This document shows, one piece after another, positions 23,590 to 64,000 of a stretch of 64,000 nucleotides of DNA; within the stretch, counting starts at the first letter, position 1, and every line of letters starts with the position of its first letter. Source of the DNA: Cepaea nemoralis (Eukaryota > Mollusca > Gastropoda > Stylommatophora > Helicidae). Under the pieces are notes generated by a model that was given only the letters and a program-made list of their open reading frames with translations, had not been told where the DNA came from and searched no databases. The translations under genes were made by a program, and so were the position numbers. The DNA lies in NCBI GenBank assembly GCA_014155875.1, contig JACEFZ010011093.1, positions 41,001-105,000 of the forward strand, read 5' to 3'.

Positions 23590-23878
23590 TGGGTGTGAGT
23601 CTATGTCTGCGTGGGAATTATATTTTTAAATTAAATAATGTCTACGTTTGTGAGTGAATTCAATTGACGGATGAGGTCCTTTCTATATTTGCGTTGGAAT
23701 TATATTGCCCGAAAAGTTATGTCTATATTTGTATAGGAATTATATTGCCCGATTAATTATGTCTTTATGTGTGTAGAAATTATATTGCCCGATAATTATG
23801 TCTGTATGTGTGTTGGAATTATATTGCCCGATACGTTCTGTGTATATGTGTGTAGGAATTATATAGTCCGATACGTTC

Positions 23879-23885
<7 letters not shown>
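23590..23885. repeat. 40-bp tandem repeat, first segment of an interrupted array
   Basis: Units contain GGAATTATATTGCCCGATA followed by a TATGTCT or TCTGTCT word and TGTGTGTA. About seven copies here. The same unit resumes at 26160-26290, 26627-26765 and 27165-27450. Confidence 0.9.
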
Positions 23886-23915
<30 letters not shown>

Positions 23916-23962
23916 CGATGTCTGTCTGTAAGTATGTATGGGTGTATGTATGTATGTATGTA
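23884..23962. repeat. (TA)n and (TATG)n microsatellite
   Basis: About 26 bases of alternating TA, then CTGTCTGTAAGTATGTATGG-like sequence and five TATG units. It marks the left edge of a block that interrupts the 40-bp array. Confidence 0.85.
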
Positions 23963-24059
23963 TGTTGTTTATGCGTTCGCGAACGGTCCATCCGATTGAG
24001 ATGAAATTTTCTACACGTCTTCTTCTCATTCCGGTGCCGCCAACTGTCATAGTTTGTTA

Positions 24060-24222
24060 GTGTACAAACAGTTATTTACTTAATATTATTTAATATTTTA
24101 ATTTACATTATAATTTATATATAGCGAGGGGACATAACTTTTAATAGCATTGCTATATATGTAAAATTGTTGCATATTTCTCAAATAGGTGGACCTTTTC
24201 GCTACAGTTATCTACAGGCATA
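24060..24222. other. AT-rich spacer, nothing recognised
   Basis: Sequence dominated by TTTAATATTT-like words. No feature supported. Confidence 0.4.
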
Positions 24223-24224
24223 TG

Positions 24225-24592
24225 CGTTATATTCCTCCTCCTCCTCCTCCACCTCCTCCTCTTCTTCTTTCTCCTTCTACCCCTCCTCCTCCCCTCCCTC
24301 CTCCTCCTCCCCCTCCTCCTCCCCCGCCTCCCCACCTATCCTCCTCCTCCGCCCCCTCCTCCTCATCCCTCCTCCTCCCCTCTCCTACTCCTTCCCTCTC
24401 CTCCTCCTTCCCCTCCTCCACCTCCCCCTCCTCCCCTCCCCTCCTTCTCCCTCCTTCCCCTCCCTCTCCTAATCCTCCCCTCCTCCTCCGCCTCCTTTTC
24501 CTCCCTCCTCCTCCGCCTCCTCCTCCCCTCCTCCCCTCCTCCCTCCTCCTCCTCCTTCTTTTTCTTCTTCTGATGCTGCTGCCGCCGCCGCT
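24225..24592. repeat. Long polypyrimidine CCT/CTT tract
   Basis: About 360 bases nearly free of purines on the plus strand, made of CTCCTCC and CTTCTT words. Long Pro/Ser-rich or Arg/Glu/Gly-rich frames on either strand result from this composition and are not genes. Such mirror-rich tracts are candidates for triplex (H-DNA) formation. Confidence 0.92.
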
Positions 24593-24821
24593 GCATTTAC
24601 CCAAGTTAATTGTTGGGGAAGATGTAAATATCTTTCAAGTGCTCTTTCTAATGCTTTTTGTAAGTTGGTATTCGTTTATCTAAGGTTGTTCTCGATACCA
24701 CATCATTTTTTACATGAAAATTATTCAACATTATTCTTTACATGAAAATTATACTACATCATTTTTTTTTAAAAATAATCCTAGCATTAAGCGAAATTTT
24801 CTAACTGCAACCAATAAATTA

Positions 24822-24822
24822 T

Positions 24823-24876
<54 letters not shown>

Positions 24877-24936
24877 GGGAGGGAGGGAGGGAGGGAGGGA
24901 GGGAGGGATAGACGGGGGGAGAGACGGACGGACGGG

Positions 24937-24992
<56 letters not shown>
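24822..24992. repeat. (GACA)n, (GGGA)n and (GACG)n compound microsatellite
   Basis: GACA repeats at about 24826-24877, GGGA repeats to about 24908, GACGG words, then GACA repeats to 24990. It abuts the 3' end of the LINE at 24993, so part of it is probably that element's simple-repeat tail. Confidence 0.9.
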
Positions 24993-25977
24993 TGTTGTTT
25001 GTCCATCAAGAATGATGACGACCATTCATTTCATCCAATGGGGTTGAAGGTATGGAGCCGTGGGTTCTAAGATGGCTGATAAGGCCTATTTTGGCTCGAA
25101 ATGTTCTTTGACAATCGAGTCAAGTGACCAGCCCATTCGAATCTGATTCTTCATCAGTAGAGTGTGGATACTGGGCATGGACGCTCTTTCTAGGACTCCA
25201 GTGTCTGGAATCTTGTCTTGCCATTTAATCTTCAGTAGCTTCCTTAGGCAGACTGTGTGGAAGTGGTTTAATTTCCTAGCGTGTTGCGGATAAACAGTCC
25301 AGGTTTCACAAGCATATAGCAGTGTGGATAATACAACTGCTTTGTAGACTTTTAGCTTTGTTTGCAGGCTTATTCCAGTTCTGTCCCATACATTCTTGTA
25401 CAGTCTGCCAAAGGCCGCACTGGCCTTGGAGATTCTTGCATTCACTTTGTCATCAATTGTGACAGCTTGTGACACAGTGCTGCCAAGATAGGTGATTTTG
25501 TCCACAATACTTAGTCTATGATCATTCACTTTGATATTCGGTACAGTGTGATTATTTCCTGGAGCTAGTTGGTACATAACTACAGTCTTCTCCAAGTTGA
25601 TATTGAACCCAAAGTTGGCACAGGCATGTGAGAAAGCTGAACCATTATGTTGCATGTCAGCCTCTGAGTTGGCGTATAGAGCGCAATCATCAGCAAACAG
25701 GAGCTCTCTGACGGTGTCGCTGTTAATTTTGGTTTTAGTTTTCAGCCTTCTGAGATTGAATAACTTTCCATCCATACGGTAGTTGATGTCTATTCCAATG
25801 TCGTCGTTCTCGAAGGCATTCATCAACATGGCTGAAAACATGAGGCTGAACAGTGTTGGTGCCAGGGCACATCCTAGCTTCACTCCATTGGTGACAGGAA
25901 AGGGTTCAGACAGGTCACCATTTTCCTGTACTCTTGCCTGCATGCCATCATGAAATAGCCGCACTATTTGGACAAAC
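24993..25977 (-). mobile_element. LINE fragment (family b) with RT palm and 3' UTR
   Basis: The reverse complement encodes, from 25964 down, MRLFHDGMQARVQENGDLSE, VTNGVKLGCALAPTLFSLMF, LLFADDCALYA (the catalytic FADD box, intact), NINLEKTVVMYQLAPGN, ITYLGSTVSQA, LLYACETWTVYPQH and LLKIKWQDKIPDTGVLERA. The frame is open for 292 codons, stopping near the MKNQ block because of a deletion at about 25115-25130. The 3' UTR is shared with 6940-7060. The 5' end is truncated within the RT. Confidence 0.92.
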
Positions 25978-26069
25978 TAGATAGATAGATAGAGAGGGAG
26001 GGATAGACGGAGGGGGAGACGGACGGACGGACGGACGTGTAGGCAGGCAGGCAGGCAGGCAGGTGGGCG

Positions 26070-26123
<54 letters not shown>

Positions 26124-26125
26124 TC
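25978..26125. repeat. (GATA)/(GACG)/(GGCA)/(GACA) compound microsatellite
   Basis: A short GATA run, GGGAGGGA words, four GACG units, five GGCA units, then GACA repeats to about 26122. It resembles 24822-24992 and sits at the other end of the LINE, consistent with the LINE having inserted into an existing microsatellite. Confidence 0.88.
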
Positions 26126-26159
26126 CCCGCTAGGGCTGGGCGAAGCCGGGCCGGGTCAG

Positions 26160-26290
26160 CTAGTATCTATATATAGGAATTATATTTTCCGATAAGTTAT
26201 GTCTACATGTGTGTAGGAATTATATTGCCCGATACAGTTCTGTCTACATGTGTGTAGGAATTATATTGCCCGATACAGTTCTGTCTACAA
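26160..26290. repeat. 40-bp tandem repeat, second segment
   Basis: About three units with GGAATTATATTGCCCGATAC and AGTTCTGTCTACA, matching 23590-23885. Confidence 0.88.
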
Positions 26291-26626
26291 GGTGTGGGCT
26301 GCGCCTGGCCCTGCAACCAGTAGGGTTAGGATCGGCTTGCCTCTCCCAGTGAAAATTAGTAGCCTGCCGATGACCCGCAGACTACACAAGTCAACCTCAC
26401 CTCCACGTGGTAAACCATGACCGCGATGTCATGGGCTATCGGGGCTTTGGCTCGCCATAGGGCATGGGCTCCCTATGGTCAGATTTTTGTCCTAAACCGG
26501 CGACTGATCTAGTAAGCCGGCAAGGGATATTCATACTGCTCGTAGAAAAACTAAGAAGTTTAAACGGACTGCACCTCGACACCGCAAGGTAAAAGAGGAA
26601 CATGATGAGATGAGATGAGACGAGAC
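26286..26626 (+). mobile_element. Unclassified retroelement insertion with (GATGA)/(GAGAC) tail
   Basis: About 340 bp with higher GC than its surroundings, beginning GGTGTGGGCTGCGCCTGGCC and ending in GATGAGATGAGATGAGACG. It splits the 40-bp array, and flanking words ACAGTTCTGTCTACA (left) and ACAGTTCTGCCTAAA (right) look like a target duplication or simply adjacent repeat units. No coding frame is seen. It could be a SINE or a LINE 5' UTR. Confidence 0.6.
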
Positions 26627-26765
26627 AGTTCTGCCTAAATTTATGTTGAAATTAATTTGTCCTATACAGTTCTGTCTATATTTGTGTAGAGATTATACTG
26701 CCCGATATAGTTCTGTCTATATATGTGTAGGAATTAAATTGTCCAATACACTTCTGTCTGTTTAG
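26627..26765. repeat. 40-bp tandem repeat, third segment
   Basis: About three diverged units of the same family (CAGTTCTGTCTATA and GTGTAG-GAATTA words) between the preceding insertion and a SINE. Confidence 0.82.
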
Positions 26766-27168
26766 TTTAGTCGACGGATCAACATCACGGTACACGGGTG
26801 TAACCCATAAGTGCTCCGTTCTTCTCCTAACGCAAGCCTGAGTCCGGAGAATCTCAGCTCAGTGTACGAACTCTGTAGCACTGGCGTGGATATTGACATA
26901 CTTTGGGTATATTTTTAACACAAAATTTTGCCCGGGCAGCGCCATTAAGCTACTCTTTTTCGATGTCCAACTGCCACGGAATGTTTTTACGTGTGCAAGA
27001 ATACACACGGCATTCGATCTCACTACCCAGAGACCAGGGGGAATTTTATTACTAGAGATCCACGTGAAAAAGTCCCGGTCCTCTCCGGGGCTTGAACCCG
27101 GGACCTTCAGCACTCGAGGCTGACACCATACCTCAAGACCACTCAGCGCCCCCACCCCCCCCCCCCCC
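26766..27168 (-). mobile_element. tRNA-derived SINE (Leu/Ser-like head)
   Basis: On the minus strand the head reads GGGCGCTGAGTGGTCTTGAG (A box TGAGTGGTCTTG), then a long-variable-arm-like part, then CCCGGGTTCAAGCCCCGG (B box). The body extends towards about 26770. A C-run at 27150-27168 lies just upstream of the head. The 40-bp array continues on both sides, so this is an insertion into it. Confidence 0.75.
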
Positions 27169-27450
27169 ACTCTGACTATATTTGTGTAGAAATTATATTG
27201 TCGGATAAAGATCTGTCTATATTTCGTTTTGGATTTCTATTGTAGGATCAAGTCTTGTGGGTGAATTCTATTTTCGGAAAGAGTAATGTTTGTGGGAGAA
27301 TTCTATTGTCGAATAAACTTCTGTTTAAATGTGTGTGGCAATTCTGTTTTCTGATAAATAGTGTCTATTTTTGTGTGGCAATTCTATTTTCTGATAAAGT
27401 CTATATTTGTGTGACAATCCTATTTTCTGATAAAACCAGTTCTTGGGAGA
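27165..27450. repeat. 40-bp tandem repeat, fourth and most diverged segment
   Basis: Units become shorter and diverge to GGCAATTCTATTTTCTGATA and TGTCTATTTTTGTGTG words. This is the downstream edge of the array that began at 23590. Confidence 0.8.
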
Positions 27451-27713
27451 ATTCGAATGTGACCATAGACAAGTTTACCGCCAAGAGTCAATATAAATGG
27501 AGACTATAAATGGAGGTTGACCGGGCAATTTACATCAGGTATTACATTACAAGTCGTTTCCATCAACCCAGAGGCGAAGAGACCCGGACAATGGCTCTGC
27601 TGGGAGTTGAGCTGGTGTAGTTTGTGTTAACGGAAGATTAGTTAACACAGCAATGTAAATGTTAACTTGTTTGTCTGGCGCTTGAAGTAAATTGAATCTC
27701 CATCTCCCAACAG

Positions 27714-62840
<35,127 letters not shown>

Positions 62841-62934
62841 GTAAGCTTTTAGTTTATCTCATCTGCAGTTTTTCTTTTTCATTTCGTCTGTTGTGTCATC
62901 ACTGTTATCTTATAATTTTACACGCAGTCTAATA

Positions 62935-62942
62935 TCATCATC

Positions 62943-62993
<51 letters not shown>

Positions 62994-62995
62994 TC
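62935..62995. repeat. (CAT)n microsatellite
   Basis: About 19 CAT triplets with one CAC interruption, 95 bp after the exon G donor. Confidence 0.92.
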
Positions 62996-63254
62996 AGCTT
63001 GTGTACCTTGCGGTGTCGATGTGAAGCAAAAAAAAAAAACCTGGGAAATTGTCCGTTTATGGGCTTCATATATCGACGTTCCCTTGTACTCTGTTATTCT
63101 CTCTCTGTCCATCGTTTACATGGTCAGCCGCTTCCATATGTATTTTCTTGGTCGTGTTATTAAAGCCAGTATAACTTTTTAGAATCACTGAGCTATCATT
63201 AGAGCCAGCTCTACCATAGAGATACCAGTCAGCATTGCTTGAACTCACTCAAGA

Positions 63255-63408
63255 GCCAGCTACCTAGTATGCACTCTCTCATGTAAGTCCAGCTCATGCA
63301 CTCGCTCATGTAAGTCCAGCTCATGCACTCGCCCATGTACGTCCAGCTCATGCACTCGCTCATGTAAGTCCAGCTCATGCACTCGCTCATGTCAGTCCAG
63401 CTCAAGCC
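63255..63408. repeat. 27-bp tandem repeat, about 5-6 copies
   Basis: The unit is CATGCACTCGCTCATGTAAG, TCCAGCT with a few substitutions. It is a multiple of three, so a short minus-strand frame repeating MSWTYMSEC appears; probably an artefact. Confidence 0.9.
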
Positions 63409-63525
63409 GAGGACCATTTTCCACACCTCAGTGCCTATTGGACACATGGTGCCAGGCTTGAATTTTTATAGAACTTTCGGCGCTCGGCGTTTTCTTTTGT
63501 AATGTCTACATTATAATGACAATCA

Positions 63526-63890
63526 TTATTCCTTGACAGCATATATTCTCAGAGGGCTAAAGGTACTGTTTCATCAGCTTCCTTCTTGCTCTTGCAAGGA
63601 CATATGGTGTGACCAGTGGTCCTGGTCTTCTTTTGTCGGAGATCCTTGGACATGTGAGCTTTCTTGCTGTAAAATATACACAGGTTGCCCTGCTGTGACT
63701 GTATGATAACGGCGAGGACTCTGGCAACAGACTTTGGTACTGTGTAGATCTTGCCCAGTTTGGCTGCAGCACTGCCTGTCACTTTAGCCATACGCAAGAT
63801 TTGCATCTCCTTCTTCAAATCATCCAGTTTCTCGAGAAGCTCCTGTTCTCTCTTCTCGCCTCGCAGTCTCTAAGCTTTGACTTTAGCCAT
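63526..63890 (-). pseudogene. RPL35: Ribosomal protein L35 (uL29) processed pseudogene
   Basis: Read on the minus strand from ATG at 63890, MAKVKA is followed by a TAG, then [65 protein letters not shown] and DLRQKKTRT. This is the order and spacing of animal RPL35 (about 123 residues), a large-subunit protein near the exit tunnel. After KKTRT the frame departs from the family, and near 63526-63556 the expected C-terminus reappears in another frame (PLRIYAVK). There is no intron, an early stop, and at least one frameshift, so this is a retrocopy, antisense to the KSR gene downstream of exon G. Confidence 0.88.
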
Positions 63891-64000
63891 CAGGGTTAGT
63901 ATTCCGAGTTGACAAGACCGAGTGTGTGCCATATCGCCAGTATCATACCAGTCCGCATTTACTTCTCAAGACAAATCTTGGTGCTCATTATAGGCTGTGT
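63891..64000. other. Window end, nothing recognised
   Basis: About 110 bases upstream of the pseudogene start codon. They could hold the retrocopy's 5' UTR, but nothing confirms it. Confidence 0.35.

Overview
This window is animal genomic DNA, not bacterial. It shows spliced exons with GT-AG boundaries, tRNA-derived SINEs, many broken LINE retrotransposons, a processed ribosomal-protein pseudogene and very large tandem arrays. The LINE and SINE mix suggests a lophotrochozoan, probably a mollusc such as a marine gastropod. That guess is an inference and is weak.

One host gene is clearly recognisable on the plus strand. Six exons (27714-27806, 29174-29341, 40810-41031, 50605-50739, 56221-56350, 62760-62840) join with compatible phases into about 276 residues that cover a protein-kinase domain of the KSR (kinase suppressor of Ras) type. 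The ATP-binding Lys, the alpha-C Glu and the HRD Asp are all replaced, while DFG and APE remain, so the product should be a pseudokinase scaffold rather than an active kinase. A further exon at 6707-6783 is phase-compatible but uncertain. The N-terminal CA1 and C1 regions and the true C-terminus were not found.

Layout. 1-4550: no recognisable gene, one SINE fragment. 4560-6500: small tandem arrays and minus-strand LINE fragments. 6700-7390: candidate exon and LINE 3' end. 7391-10010: 45-bp satellite. 10.27-18.0 kb: LINE copies, including a nearly complete EN-RT-RNase H element. 19.5-23.4 kb: LINE ORF1 and RT remnants carrying two insertions of one short element. 23.6-27.45 kb: a 40-bp tandem array split by later insertions. 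27.7-31.5 kb: KSR exons B and C with decayed copies of exon C and its donor site. 33.0-39.1 kb: 30-bp and 22-bp satellites. 39.4-41.0 kb: repeated copies of the acceptor of exon D, then exon D. 41.1-43.5 kb: LINE fragments and a 36-bp array. 43.9-47.7 kb: 80-bp satellite. 48-51.7 kb: LINE, SINEs, exon E and a foldback element. 52.1-56.2 kb: 53-bp and AT-rich satellites running into exon F. 56.5-62.4 kb: SINEs, nested LINEs and a 46-bp satellite. 62.76-64.0 kb: exon G, then an antisense RPL35 pseudogene.

The most unusual theme is that several arrays seem to have grown from functional or mobile-element boundaries. The exon C donor, the exon D acceptor and probably the exon F acceptor are each tandemly multiplied. 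The 30-bp and 46-bp satellites (possibly the 22-bp one too) start inside the 3' part of one tRNA-SINE family. The KSR introns are therefore full of sense-strand splice-site look-alikes. The very long open frames in the satellites result from unit lengths divisible by three and are not genes.
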